Assembly: GCA_022819905.1 (NCBI GenBank)
Contig: JAJEGJ010000078.1
Coordinates: forward strand, 1-59,860
Direction of reading: 5' to 3'
Source of the DNA: Alphaproteobacteria bacterium
GTDB lineage: Bacteria > Pseudomonadota > Alphaproteobacteria > TMED109
Length of the DNA stretch: 59,860 nt
Below the pieces are notes generated by a model. That model did no database searches. It was not told where the DNA came from and saw only the letters and a program-made list of their open reading frames with translations. Positions 16,892 through 25,845 of this stretch are shown one piece after another. Numbering within the stretch: the first letter of the stretch is position 1; every line of letters begins with the position of its first letter. Position numbers and translations under genes: made by a program.

Positions 16892-17434
16892 ATGAGCGCT
16901 CATTCAGAAAGGCGAGTGCGGCAACATCAGCTGGGCGTTGCCGCGCTCGGCATAGCAGTTGTGTTCTTCGTGTATGACCTCGCCGAAGACGCATTCTGGG
17001 CCAACGAGTTCGGCTCCTTTCACTTCATCATCGAAACCATCGTGTTCGTGGGCATATCGGTGGCGCTTGCAATCGGTGTGCGGGATTTGCGCCGCTTGCG
17101 GGCAGACTTGGAGCGGGAAGAGAAACGCAACGAGATGTTTTCGGAGGTGCTCGTTGACAACATCAACGCATTGATGGACGAGTGGCGCATTACCAAGAGC
17201 GAGAAGGACATAGCCTGGTTGATCATCAAGGGGTACAGGTTTGCCGAGATCGCCAGGGCCCGTGGAGTAAAGGAAACCACCGTCCGGCTGCAGGCGGCAA
17301 CACTCTATTCGAAGGCCGGTGTAAGCGGGCGCGCGGAATTCGCCGCCGAGATCATCCTGCCCCTGCTGACGGCGGCCCCAATGGACGCCGTGCTCCAGGA
17401 CCAGCAGACTACCGCTCCGTCGGGGCCGAATTGA
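16892..17434 (+). CDS. Membrane-bound LuxR-type transcription regulator
   Basis: A 180-residue protein with two N-terminal transmembrane helices (LGVAALGIAVVFFVYDLAE and FIIETIVFVGISVALAIGV) and a charged coiled-coil linker (RDLRRLRADLEREEKRNEMF). A C-terminal LuxR-like helix-turn-helix follows: SEKDIAWLIIKGYRFAEIAR then GVKETTVRLQAATLYSKAGV. There is no receiver or autoinducer domain, so the membrane part probably senses the signal. It likely controls the surrounding cassette, perhaps through the palindrome at 14231. The last codon overlaps the next gene as TTGA. Confidence 0.78.
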   Translation: MSAHSERRVRQHQLGVAALGIAVVFFVYDLAEDAFWANEFGSFHFIIETIVFVGISVALAIGVRDLRRLRADLEREEKRNEMFSEVLVDNINALMDEWRITKSEKDIAWLIIKGYRFAEIARARGVKETTVRLQAATLYSKAGVSGRAEFAAEIILPLLTAAPMDAVLQDQQTTAPSGPN

Positions 17435-19011
17435 GCCGAGGGAGCCAACCGAGTGAAGCCACGTGGTACTGCGTTCGGCGAGATGGTGTCGCGGGTCGTA
17501 GCGGCTGGATCGACTGCAGGTTACTGAGCAGTTTGCGCGATCGCGTTGGCGCCGGGCCGGGCGAGCGGGTGGAAGCCTGCGTGGTCCATGACTTCCAGGA
17601 AGTTCCGGCAGAACGATTCGCGTGCACGTTCATGCAACGTGCACGCGGGCTAACCGGAATGGAAGTCACCTACGGCGGGGAAGTGACCAGGATTTCCCCT
17701 ACCAGAATGCTTGCGGGCAATCTGCGATTCCGGCGTGCTTTGGAAAGACACCTGGCGGAAGCTTCAGTGAGTGCCGAGGATTTCTTCCGTGCTGGCCGCC
17801 TTCGAGCATTCGCTGGTCGCCAGTACCTGTTGCCCGGTAACGCCGGCTCCGGTCCGGTGAAGCTCTACCGCGGCTCCACGCTTATCAGCCCGACGCGATC
17901 GCTTGACAAGGAGAGAGCTTCGGATCTGGCCGATGGCATCGGGGGCTGGATGCTTCACAATCAGGCGGCGGACGGTTCGTTGCCCTACAAGTACTGGCCG
18001 AGCCGAGGCCGCCAGTCACCAGCGGACAATGCCATTCGGCGTTTTCTCGGGTCATTGGCGATGTTTCGCCTCGCGGAGCTGCGGAGGAATTCAGCACTCC
18101 TTGAGGCAGCCACCCGAAATCTGCGCTACAACCTGGGCCGTTACTTCCGGCCAACAGGGGAAGGCTGCGGCGTAATCGTCGAGCAGGCGGTCGCCAAATT
18201 GGGGGCTGCGGCCGTCGCGGGGCTCGCGATCCTGGCAAGCCCGGCGCGTGACCAGTTTTCCGAACAGCTGGCGATGCTGTCCGAAGCCGTCGGGTCGCTG
18301 GCGGATTCCGATTCGGGATTCAGAACGTTCTTTTTTCCCCGCCGCCGGGATGGGGACAACTGGAACTTCTATTCCGGTGAGGCCTTGCTGTTTTGGGCGG
18401 AGTCGATCCGCCTCGGCTCGCCGTACGCGCCGTCCGCAGAGCGTTGCATGGCTGCATTCCAGCGGTGCCGGGCGAGGCACCGGCTGGACCGAAATCCGGC
18501 GTTTGTGCCTTGGCACTCGCAGGCCTGCGCCTCGTTGTATGCGACGACAGGTCGGCAGGAGTTCGCAGATTTCGCGTTCGAGATCAGCGACTGGCTCTTG
18601 CCGATGCAGCAGTGGGATGATGCATTGCCCCCCGATCTTGCCGGCCGCTTCTTCAATCCGCGCCGGCCCGATTTCGGCCCGCCGCATGCGGCATCGACGG
18701 GGGCCTACTTGGAGGGACTTGCCGACGCGCTAGCGCTGGCTCGTGCGCTTGGAAACCAGGCTCGAGCGACTCGTTACGCGCGGTCCCTGGCGCGAGGGCT
18801 GCGGTCGCTCCGACAATTGCAGTTCCGTGACGACCGGGACACCTTTTACATCTCCCGAAAACGGCGGGTGCTCGGCGCACTAAGAACGGAGGCGTATGAC
18901 AACGCCATCAGGGTTGATTCCGCGGCACACGCCCTGCTCGCCGCCGTAAAGATCCTGCAGCCGCTCACGATGCCGTCGCTACGTCCTCCAGACATCTCAT
19001 CGGCCAAATAG
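17431..19011 (+). CDS. Large helical-toroid protein of unknown function
   Basis: A 526-residue protein if the TTG at 17431, which overlaps the upstream stop as TTGA, is the start. The first in-frame ATG at 17632 would remove ~67 residues. The first ~140 residues have a conserved-looking globular pattern (GLTGMEVTYGG, SPTRMLAGNLRFRRALERHL). Residues ~170 onward contain repeated helix pairs typical of six-hairpin glycosidase or epimerase toroids (WMLHNQAADGSLPYKYWP, NWNFYSGEALLFWAE, WHSQACASLYATTGRQEF, STGAYLEGLADALALA). No catalytic pair could be assigned and no signal peptide is seen. It may process a surface glycan, but this is weak inference. Confidence 0.6.
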   Translation: MSRGSQPSEATWYCVRRDGVAGRSGWIDCRLLSSLRDRVGAGPGERVEACVVHDFQEVPAERFACTFMQRARGLTGMEVTYGGEVTRISPTRMLAGNLRFRRALERHLAEASVSAEDFFRAGRLRAFAGRQYLLPGNAGSGPVKLYRGSTLISPTRSLDKERASDLADGIGGWMLHNQAADGSLPYKYWPSRGRQSPADNAIRRFLGSLAMFRLAELRRNSALLEAATRNLRYNLGRYFRPTGEGCGVIVEQAVAKLGAAAVAGLAILASPARDQFSEQLAMLSEAVGSLADSDSGFRTFFFPRRRDGDNWNFYSGEALLFWAESIRLGSPYAPSAERCMAAFQRCRARHRLDRNPAFVPWHSQACASLYATTGRQEFADFAFEISDWLLPMQQWDDALPPDLAGRFFNPRRPDFGPPHAASTGAYLEGLADALALARALGNQARATRYARSLARGLRSLRQLQFRDDRDTFYISRKRRVLGALRTEAYDNAIRVDSAAHALLAAVKILQPLTMPSLRPPDISSAK

Positions 19012-19069
19012 AGCCTTCCGGAAACAAACAAGCGCCGGCCCAGCTTGCTATTGGTCCCCGCTCAATACT

Positions 19070-19226
19070 GCGGTTCTGGCTGAGCCGGAACCCGGAACGG
19101 TTCCTGCCGATGCCCGGCGCACAGCCGGCGGCCGAACAGTTCAGAAGTCATGTGCGCCACACGCCCGCGGTCGTGCGGTGGGCCCGAACGTTCCTGGCAG
19201 CGTGGGTGGTCGGGAAACTGCCATGA
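19070..19226 (+). pseudogene. 3' remnant of the glutamine amidotransferase gene
   Basis: These 157 bases encode the last ~50 residues of the 13062-13757 protein ([19 protein letters not shown], then [14 protein letters not shown]) in frame up to a TGA, with only scattered differences. Everything upstream of the homology is unrelated. It is in the same orientation as the intact gene. The remainder of the 19012-19402 gap shows no gene. Confidence 0.88.
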
Positions 19227-19402
19227 CGGCGTGCCGGCCTCCCGGGCACCAGGCCGTACGTCCTTGAGACCGCGCCCGGGCTCCCGCCCGCGGATGATGT
19301 CAGCCAGGTATGCCGACGTCTCGTCGGGGCGCTTCTTGCTCCGCAGGTGCGTGCTTCGGGTAGGCGGCCGGCAGGACTTCCTCCTTCGCACACCGTGGCC
19401 GT

Positions 19403-20845
19403 TCAGGCTGTCGCGCGCACTATCGCAGGCTTGCGGTCGAACCAGGGGCGCGCAGCTTCGAATTGGGAAGACAGTCTGAAAAGGGTTGCCTCGTCGCCGT
19501 AGGGCGCGACCACCTGCACGGCGACGGGGAGACCGCTCGCGCTCTCGCCGAGCGGCAGCATGACAGCAGGCTGCCCGGTGAGGTTGAACCAGACCGTGAA
19601 CGGCGAGAAGTGGAAGACGCGGCGCCAGTATTCGTCCACGTCGTCCATCATCATGTCGAGCCAGCCGAGTTTCACCGCCGTGCCCGTCGCCAGCCCCGGG
19701 GTCAGCAGGACATCGTAGTCGCGATGAAAGGCGGCCATCTGCCGGCCGAGCCGATGCATGGTCTGGGTGGCCCGGACATAGTCAGCGCTGCTGGTGGCTT
19801 CGCCCAGCTTTGCGGTGAGCCAGGTGATGCGCTCGACCTCGTGTTCGTGGGCGGCCCGGCCGGCGGTCGGGTGACTCGAGAGGTTCACCACCGTGTTGAC
19901 CCCCATCACGGTGAGGAAGGTCGGCACCACCTGTTCGCCGTCGATGGCGGGATCGGCCTCCACCACGTGGTGTCCAAGGTCCGCGGCCAGGGTTGCGGTT
20001 TCCTGCAGCACCCGTAGGGCATCCGCTTCGACCGGGGCGCCGTTCGGGGTGCGCGATGTGAATGCAACGCGCAACCTGCCCGGATCGGCGCCGACCTCTT
20101 CCAGAAAAGCGCGAGCCGGCGGGGCCACGCTGTAGGGATCACCGGCGCCGGGGCCGCGCGTGGCATCAAGGATGGCGGCGCTGTCGCGCACGCTCAGCGT
20201 GACGGCGTGCTCGGTGGAAAGTCCGCCGCTACCTTCTCCGAGATACGGCGCCATGGTGTTGCGCCCACGGGTTGGCTTGAGGCCAACCAGTCCGCAGCAG
20301 GCGGCCGGCGCACGGATCGAGCCGAAGCCGTCCGAGGCGTGGGCAGCCGGCAACATGCGCGCGCCGACTGCGGCGGCCGCGCCGCCGCTCGAGCCCCCGG
20401 AAATACGCGTCGGGTCCCAGGGATTCTTCGTCGCGCCGTGCAACCGGGGCTCGCAGGTGAGGCTGAGGCCGAGTTCGCAGGTGTTGGTCCGTCCGAAGAT
20501 CACCATGCCGGCCCGCTTCAGCCGCCTGACGTGTTCGCTGTCTTCCGCCGGAACGACGTCTTCGAAGAACTTGGAGCCCCGCGTGGTCGGGCACCCGGCA
20601 AGCGAAGAGCCGAGGTCTTTCAGGAGATAGGGCACGCCCTTGAGCGGCCCGTCGGGGAGGCCGTCCGAGAGGGCCGCGCGGCCTTCGTCGTAGAGCTGGT
20701 TGGTGACCGCGTTGACGGTCCCGTTCCGCGCTTCGACCCGCTCGATAGCGGCCTCCAGAATCTCCTCCGGCGTGGCCTCGCCACGCACGACGAGCGCTGC
20801 CAGTCCGAGCGCATCGTGCTCCTCGTAGTCCGTGAAGGCTGTCAT
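19403..20845 (-). CDS. Amidase (amidase-signature family)
   Basis: A 480-residue hydrolase for carboxamides. The Ser-cisSer-Lys triad is visible: Lys in LLKDLG, the Ser pair in ISGGSSGGAAAAVGARMLP, and the nucleophile in GFGSIRAPA. The length is typical. The ATG at 20845 has a strong GGGGGA upstream; a GTG sits one codon earlier. The gene stands alone on this strand and is bracketed by two defective copies of the amidotransferase gene on the other strand. The substrate cannot be predicted; relatives include 6-aminohexanoate-cyclic-dimer hydrolases and aryl amidases. It lacks a signal peptide, so it is cytoplasmic. Confidence 0.9.
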   Translation of the reverse strand: MTAFTDYEEHDALGLAALVVRGEATPEEILEAAIERVEARNGTVNAVTNQLYDEGRAALSDGLPDGPLKGVPYLLKDLGSSLAGCPTTRGSKFFEDVVPAEDSEHVRRLKRAGMVIFGRTNTCELGLSLTCEPRLHGATKNPWDPTRISGGSSGGAAAAVGARMLPAAHASDGFGSIRAPAACCGLVGLKPTRGRNTMAPYLGEGSGGLSTEHAVTLSVRDSAAILDATRGPGAGDPYSVAPPARAFLEEVGADPGRLRVAFTSRTPNGAPVEADALRVLQETATLAADLGHHVVEADPAIDGEQVVPTFLTVMGVNTVVNLSSHPTAGRAAHEHEVERITWLTAKLGEATSSADYVRATQTMHRLGRQMAAFHRDYDVLLTPGLATGTAVKLGWLDMMMDDVDEYWRRVFHFSPFTVWFNLTGQPAVMLPLGESASGLPVAVQVVAPYGDEATLFRLSSQFEAARPWFDRKPAIVRATA

Positions 20846-21017
20846 CACGTCCCCCTTCGCTTGGGTTCTCCGGGTACCGTTCCCACGACCCGTGCCGCCT
20901 CACGTGATCCGAAGCAGTGAACGGCCCAGGCGCCCGGAATTCGATCATCTTGCCGTACCGAGGCAAGCAGCGAACCGGTCGGCGCCTCGATCCGACGGGA
21001 GGCTTACCGCTGATGGC

Positions 21018-21577
21018 ACAAGCATGCAGACGCCGTCGTCTTCGGCAGCCCGGTGCCGGCCAACGACGATTCCGCCTACATTCGCGAGGAAATCCGCTGG
21101 CTGGAGCGTGACGCGGATTTGGACAACCCGATCCCCGGCATCTGTCTCGAGGGACAGCTGCTGGCGCGAGCGATCGGCGGCGAAGTCCGCGCGCATCCAC
21201 TCGGCCATTGAGACGTGGGCTGGCATCGCGCCGATCCAGCCGACGGCGCCCCTTCGGTCTTTCCTGCACCGATCCATTTCGATCAGTGGCATGCCGAAGG
21301 CATGTCGCTTCCTCCAGACGTTGCAGTGCCCGCGACCAGCGACAGGTTTCCTGTGCAGGCATGGCGCCGGAAGAATGCCGTGGGGCTCCAGTTCCACCCG
21401 GAAGTCACGGAAGCCGGCATGCGGTGCTGGGTGAGCCGGAACCTGGAACGGATCCTGCCGACGCCCGGCACACAGCCAGCTGCCGAACAGTTCAGAAGCC
21501 ATGTGCGCCACACTCCCGAGGTTGTGCGGTGGGCCCGAACGTTCCCGGCATCGTGGTTGGCCGGAAGGCTGCCATAG
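21018..21577 (+). pseudogene. Degenerate copy of the glutamine amidotransferase gene
   Basis: The homology to 13062-13757 starts near its codon 46 (DKHA-AAVV region) and runs to the natural stop. A TGA at about 21209 replaces the Cys codon after HPLGH, and the first ~45 codons are missing or unrecognisable. The region for the nucleophile reads ICLEGQLLA, so the GLGG-type loop is also altered. From 21215 to the end the frame is open and similar ([11 protein letters not shown]), but this cannot make an active enzyme. Confidence 0.87.
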
Positions 21578-21655
21578 AGGAGCCGGCGCCGTCCCGGCGG
21601 TCTGCAAACCCCAAGGTTGGCGTAGTCGGCCGTCGCAGGGCCCCCACGCGTAGCG

Positions 21656-21940
21656 CTAGCGTTGCTCCAACGAATGCCAAACCCGTACAATCACGACTTG
21701 TTCATCCAAGAGTCGATATCGGATGACGTAACCACGCGTTCCAAATTTGACCGGGAGTTCACGAAAAGTCGGTTCCGCTTCCCACGGCCGGCCAATTTCC
21801 GGAAACTGCTGCAACCTTTCAGCCGATGTCACGAGGGTGTGGACAGCGCGGTTGGCGGCTGCCGGGCTATGCTGTTCGATGAACGCATGCAGGCGCCTCA
21901 GGTCCTCCAACGCCTCCGGCAGCCACCTCAGTGGGCGCAC
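21656..21940 (-). CDS. ParE/RelE-family toxin
   Basis: A 94-residue plasmid-stabilisation toxin. The pattern LRWLPEALEDLRRLHAFIEQ, then AANRAVHTLVTSAERLQQFPEIGRP, then RELPVKFGTRGYVIRYRL, then VVIVRVWHSLEQR is characteristic of the ParE branch, which targets DNA gyrase, although RelE-like RNases share the fold. It starts with a GTG whose G is shared with the upstream stop (TAGTG), so translation is coupled to the antitoxin. The frame is intact. Confidence 0.88.
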   Translation of the reverse strand: MRPLRWLPEALEDLRRLHAFIEQHSPAAANRAVHTLVTSAERLQQFPEIGRPWEAEPTFRELPVKFGTRGYVIRYRLLDEQVVIVRVWHSLEQR

Positions 21941-22209
21941 TACGTGACGTCGGAGTTAGCGACGGGGCGCTGACCGGATGCCCATGATTGAACGTCACTG
22001 TGGTCCAGAGCCTCGCCTGTGAGTTCAAATCGTTCCCACCTGGACTTCACTAGTTGGCGCTCGGCCTCCATGGCCTCTTCCTTCTCCAGGTAACATTCAA
22101 CCGCAGCCTTCATCAGGTAGTGCGGACTTCTGTCGCGAGCTTTGCCCAACGCCTTCAGACGATGATATGTCGCTTCGCTGAGTCGAAGACCTAATGTCCG
22201 ATTTGCCAT
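21940..22209 (-). CDS. Ribbon-helix-helix antitoxin of the ParE-type toxin
   Basis: An 89-residue protein with an N-terminal CopG/MetJ-like DNA-binding segment (RTLGLRLSEATYHRLKALGKA) and an acidic, Gln-rich C-terminal tail for toxin binding. The ATG at 22209 gives the family start MANRTLG; longer reading is not homologous. The ATG is preceded by an AT-rich stretch with two TTATAC units near 22230-22250, probably promoter and operator for autoregulation. Confidence 0.85.
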   Translation of the reverse strand: MANRTLGLRLSEATYHRLKALGKARDRSPHYLMKAAVECYLEKEEAMEAERQLVKSRWERFELTGEALDHSDVQSWASGQRPVANSDVT

Positions 22210-22523
22210 GGATGGGCACTCGCAGTTGCCTGTATAACAAAGTATAACATTTTGATCGCTGCAATGCAGTGAAGTATATTCCCATGGCACCAGCCAATGT
22301 TCAGGTTATCGCAACGTTGGATTGACCGTGCCTCGGTCAGCTATCACCCCCACGGTCTGGTCGGACAATCGGCAATAACATTCCGCTCACCGGCTGCTAA
22401 TTCGCTCGTAGTTTGCGAGCCACTCCTTGATTCGTCGCAACGGTCCTCCCTTCTACAGGGCAAACCGCAAGGCCTGCCGCATCGCCGTTCTGGCCCTCCC
22501 GGATACTTCCGCTTCTCAATACA
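22210..22523. other. Promoter region of the parDE-like locus and intergenic DNA
   Basis: The part next to the antitoxin is AT-rich with repeated TTATAC on the minus strand, which fits -10 elements or operator half-sites. The remaining ~250 bases show no gene, terminator or repeat that I can support. Confidence 0.4.
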
Positions 22524-23618
22524 TCAGTACTGAGGCTCCGGAACGTCAATGAGCGGAAACGCGCTCAGCAGACCCGGCTGCGTCACCAGGGGCGCATCCC
22601 GCAGCATGCTTCGGTCCACGTCGGCCAGACTGGTGACCCCCATGAGACCGAGGCAGGTCTGCACCTCGTCCTCCAGGAGCTCCAGCATGCGGACGACGCC
22701 GGCCGAACCGCCCGCGCCCATCCCCAGGCCCAGCAGGCGCCCCACGCCGACGGCATCGGCGCCCAGCGCCACCGCCTTCACCAGGTCCGTGCCCCGGTAG
22801 ATGCCGCCGTCCATGATGATCGTCGCCCGGCCGTCGACAGCGTCCACGATGTCCGGGAGGACATCCGCCGAGCCCAGGCCGTGGTCCAGTTGCCGGCCAC
22901 CGTGGTTGGACACGTAGATCCCCTCGACCCCCAGCTCGACACAACGGAGCGCATCGTCCACCTCCGCGATGCCCTTGATGAACAGCGGGATGTCATGCTT
23001 CGACTTGAATCGGGCCAGCCGATCCCAGTCGAACGAGGACTGGAACTCCAGGTCGCCGAGAGCGCGCCGGTTCCAGGTCTTCTCGAAGCGCTTGGCGATG
23101 TCCCGTTCACGACGGCTGTAGTGCATGACGTCGACGGTGATGGCGAACGCGTCGTAACCGGCCGCCACCGCGCGCCCGACCATGTCATCCACCCACGCGT
23201 CATCGCTCCGCACGTACAGCTGGAAGATCTTCATGTTGTCGGCCGCCGCCGCCACCTCCTCGAGCGACGGCTGCGACACGGAGCTCAACATGTGGCAAAC
23301 GCCGAATTCCGCGGCGGCCTGGGCGGCCGTGGCGCCACCACCCTCGGCAAACGACTCGAGCGAGCCGATCGGCGCGAGAATCAGGGGCAGGCGCAAACGG
23401 CGTCCCAGCAGTTCGCCCGTACAGTCCACGCTGGAAACGTCCCGCAAGACGCGCTGCCGGAGGCCCACCGAGTCGAGGGCGGCCCGGTTCCGTTTCAGGG
23501 TGGTCTCCGTCTCGGCGCCGCCCACCAGATAGTCCCACACCTGGTGGGACAGGTTGTTGCGGGCGGCGCGCACGATCTCGTGCAACGCAAAGAATTCGCG
23601 AGGCGGTTCGTTTCTCAT
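22524..23618 (-). CDS. FMN-dependent alpha-hydroxy-acid dehydrogenase/oxidase
   Basis: A 364-residue TIM-barrel flavoenzyme of the lactate dehydrogenase/glycolate oxidase/mandelate dehydrogenase family. It oxidises 2-hydroxy acids to 2-oxo acids. Seen: LPLILAPIGS (FMN phosphate region), FQLYVRSDD, FAITVDVMHYSRRERD, the catalytic His and substrate Arg in YVSNHGGRQLDHG, and the FMN site IMDGGIYRGTDLVKAVALGADAV (shortened here to its key residues D, G, G). The ATG at 23618 follows a GGAGAG. The preferred substrate is unknown. Confidence 0.9.
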   Translation of the reverse strand: MRNEPPREFFALHEIVRAARNNLSHQVWDYLVGGAETETTLKRNRAALDSVGLRQRVLRDVSSVDCTGELLGRRLRLPLILAPIGSLESFAEGGGATAAQAAAEFGVCHMLSSVSQPSLEEVAAAADNMKIFQLYVRSDDAWVDDMVGRAVAAGYDAFAITVDVMHYSRRERDIAKRFEKTWNRRALGDLEFQSSFDWDRLARFKSKHDIPLFIKGIAEVDDALRCVELGVEGIYVSNHGGRQLDHGLGSADVLPDIVDAVDGRATIIMDGGIYRGTDLVKAVALGADAVGVGRLLGLGMGAGGSAGVVRMLELLEDEVQTCLGLMGVTSLADVDRSMLRDAPLVTQPGLLSAFPLIDVPEPQY

Positions 23619-23978
23619 GGTCTCTCCAACGGGGACATTCGGCGAGCCTTCGGTGATCGCCTCATCGCGGCGACGGGCGCGGAAATTCCGGGCAGGTACT
23701 ACCGATTCGCTTCCAAGAACTTTCCAGGTACCGGCGATCCTCAGTCCGGAACAAATCGCGGGCAGATTAGTCGCCCAGGCCGGTAACCCAAGCCGGGATC
23801 GCCACCTGGCCCCCGCCAAAACTAGCGGATGCTGTCGAGGATTGTCGTCCGGCATCCGTGCAGTGATGACGCGAGGCGACCCAAGCGGTTACGAAGCCGT
23901 GCGCGTTCCATGACTGACGGTGCCCGTAGACTGCGACGTTACACCGGGGGCAAACGGTCTTGCCTAACGTGGGCGCCC
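23619..23978. other. Intergenic, no gene recognised
   Basis: Upstream of the hydroxy-acid dehydrogenase; several open but non-homologous frames only. Probably contains its promoter. Confidence 0.35.
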
Positions 23979-24190
23979 GGCGACTTCGACACCCGCCACC
24001 AGGGCACGGAAAGGATCTCGTCGGGCATCCGCTGCGTCAGGCTCCCGCTGTGGAGCAGCAGGCCACAGACAAGCCGTCCCGGTATTCCCCCGAAATGCCA
24101 GGAGGCCCCGGGAATCAGTAGGTTGAGGCCTCGTGGCAGCCTTGACTTCGACGCCGACGGCCACGCCGGCAGCAGCGCCATCCGCTGGTG
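23979..24190 (-). pseudogene. 3' remnant of a DUF4143 ATPase gene
   Basis: The minus strand encodes a diverged version of the last ~60 residues of the 26072-27307 ATPase, including GLLLHSGSLTQRMPDEIL and SVPWWRV, compared with GLLLHGGSQTQWMSDEIL and AVPWWRV there. The DNA text around CACCCGCCACCAGGG and GATCTCGTCGG is shared. The rest of the gene is missing. It lies directly downstream of hipA, so hipBA is bracketed by two copies of this 3' end in the same orientation. Confidence 0.83.
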
Positions 24191-24217
24191 GGCCCGAGCT
24201 CTGAAGCCAGGCTCTCG

Positions 24218-25465
24218 TCACAGTGCCAGTCCTTGCTTCAGGTCGTCGTGTTCGAAGGCGCCGGCCATCCGCTCGATCTCGGCGGCGCGCGCGCCCACTG
24301 CATTCGCGGTGTCGCGCCAGGTCGCGGTCACGGCCGCAACTTCTTTGATGATCGAGCGAGCCTGCCCCAGCGTGAGCGCGAAGAGCCCGGAGGCGGCCTC
24401 CAACAGATCGAGCGAACAGGTGCCCTCGTCGAGATCGATGTTGGTGGTCAGGACCCGCGCCTTGAGGTCCGGAGGTACCGGATTGAGGTCGTAGGCGGGA
24501 GAAAGCGACCATCCCGTCGTTCCAAGCCACAAGAAGCCGTGGTTGCGCAGATGATCGTCGACATTGGAGACCAGCACGTTGAAGACGACGCGGCGATAAA
24601 GGGCATGGGCGTCCGACTTTCCTCGGGCACCGTGTTCCGCGAGAACATCGACGATCTCCGGGTAGCTGCCGCGTTCGCCGTCGTTCGCGCCCATCATCGC
24701 CATGGCCGACAGGAACGGAACGCGGATTGCGCCGCGGCGATCGAAGCGCCGTGACAGCATGACCTTCTTGCCGGCGACGTCGATCAGATCATGCGTGGGC
24801 GTGGCGATGCCCGCCTGGCCCGCCAGACGCAGCGCAACTTCCTCCCAGGTTTCCATGCAGTAATCGTCGGTCTCCTTCGGAAACTTGGCGATCGAGAGGT
24901 CGCCTTGCTGGTCGACTACTGACACCTTCGGGCGCGCACCGCCCAGGGAGGAGCCGGGCGCGAAGATGAGCTGGAGATCTTCGTCGGTTTCCTCGTCGCG
25001 GAGAATCCGCTCGGTAATCCGAAGCAGGCGGCGTAGCTCAATCAGCGCCGGCACCCCAGCGCGGACCGGAGCCTGGAACACGTTGTCCCCAGCCCAGCGA
25101 AAGCGCAACGCGCCCTGCCGGGTCTCGTCCGCCACGCCGAGGAGATAGTCGCTCTCCATGAGCGTGCGAACAGCGCGACCTTCGCGTTCGGCAAGGCGGC
25201 GCCCAGCGCGCTGCATCAGCCGACGGCCCCAGGTATCGGGCACTGAATCTCCGATGGATCCGAAGGTAGCGTGGCCGGCGGGCGGCGCGAAGGCGCCCCG
25301 TCCCAGGGCAAGGGCAGGCTCCAGCGAGAACCTGTCAGGGTCTCCCAGCCAGGCGCCGTCATACCCGAACATGATGGTCTCCGCGTCACGAACACGGTTG
25401 CTCCGCGCCAGCCCGATCTGCCGGGTGCGGCCGTGAAGATCGATATGGACCTCGAAGTCAGCCAT
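24218..25465 (-). CDS. hipA: HipA-family serine/threonine kinase toxin
   Basis: A 415-residue toxin of the HipA family; the best-studied member phosphorylates glutamyl-tRNA synthetase and induces persistence. Seen: the N-terminal HipA region (GYDGAWLGDPDRFSLEPAL), GSSLGGARPKVSVV (Gly-rich loop), SIAKFPKETDDY, RRFDR, the catalytic NVDDHLRNHGFL, and the metal-binding SPAYDLNPVP. All appear intact. The ATG at 25465 overlaps the end of hipB by 8 bases. The bracketing DUF4143 fragments suggest the locus arrived or moved as a cassette. Confidence 0.9.
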   Translation of the reverse strand: MADFEVHIDLHGRTRQIGLARSNRVRDAETIMFGYDGAWLGDPDRFSLEPALALGRGAFAPPAGHATFGSIGDSVPDTWGRRLMQRAGRRLAEREGRAVRTLMESDYLLGVADETRQGALRFRWAGDNVFQAPVRAGVPALIELRRLLRITERILRDEETDEDLQLIFAPGSSLGGARPKVSVVDQQGDLSIAKFPKETDDYCMETWEEVALRLAGQAGIATPTHDLIDVAGKKVMLSRRFDRRGAIRVPFLSAMAMMGANDGERGSYPEIVDVLAEHGARGKSDAHALYRRVVFNVLVSNVDDHLRNHGFLWLGTTGWSLSPAYDLNPVPPDLKARVLTTNIDLDEGTCSLDLLEAASGLFALTLGQARSIIKEVAAVTATWRDTANAVGARAAEIERMAGAFEHDDLKQGLAL

Positions 25466-25793
25466 CGCGGGATGATCCGGCCGGCCGCTTGAGATGCACA
25501 TGCTTGGGGAGCTCGGCGCTCGCAAGGGCCTGTCCGACGCTGTCATTGCTGATGTCGGCGATCTGGCTCATGCCATCGAGCAGGCCGAGCGCCTGCAAGA
25601 CACCGGCGTAGATGCCGATGCTGACACTGGTGTCGCCAGCTTCGACCCGTTGAAGGGTGGAGCGGGACGTGAAGGCGCGCTCAGCCACGACCGCCATCGG
25701 CAACCGACGACGGCGACGGGCATCACGGATGTCCGCTCCAAGCTTTCGCAGTGCCCGCCGGACGGCGGCGGAAGGATTGTGAGGAGTCGGCAT
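25458..25793 (-). CDS. hipB: HipB-type XRE antitoxin
   Basis: A 111-residue helix-turn-helix protein (LRKLGADIRDARRRRRLPM, AFTSRSTLQRVEAGDTSVSI). It should bind HipA and repress the operon. It precedes hipA with an 8-base overlap, the usual hipBA order. A candidate operator, an inverted TATGTA/TACATA pair, lies 31 bases upstream of the start. Confidence 0.88.
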   Translation of the reverse strand: MPTPHNPSAAVRRALRKLGADIRDARRRRRLPMAVVAERAFTSRSTLQRVEAGDTSVSIGIYAGVLQALGLLDGMSQIADISNDSVGQALASAELPKHVHLKRPAGSSRDG

Positions 25794-25823
25794 ATGAAGC
25801 CTTTAAGATGCACAATGACCTGA

Positions 25824-25845
25824 TATGTAGTATGAAGCTTACATA
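25824..25845. promoter_or_regulatory. Candidate HipB operator
   Basis: TATGTA at 25824-25829 and TACATA at 25840-25845 form an inverted repeat with a 10-base spacer in an AT-rich stretch directly before hipB. Known HipB operators are palindromes of similar size. The rest of the gap to 26071 shows no gene. Confidence 0.5.
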
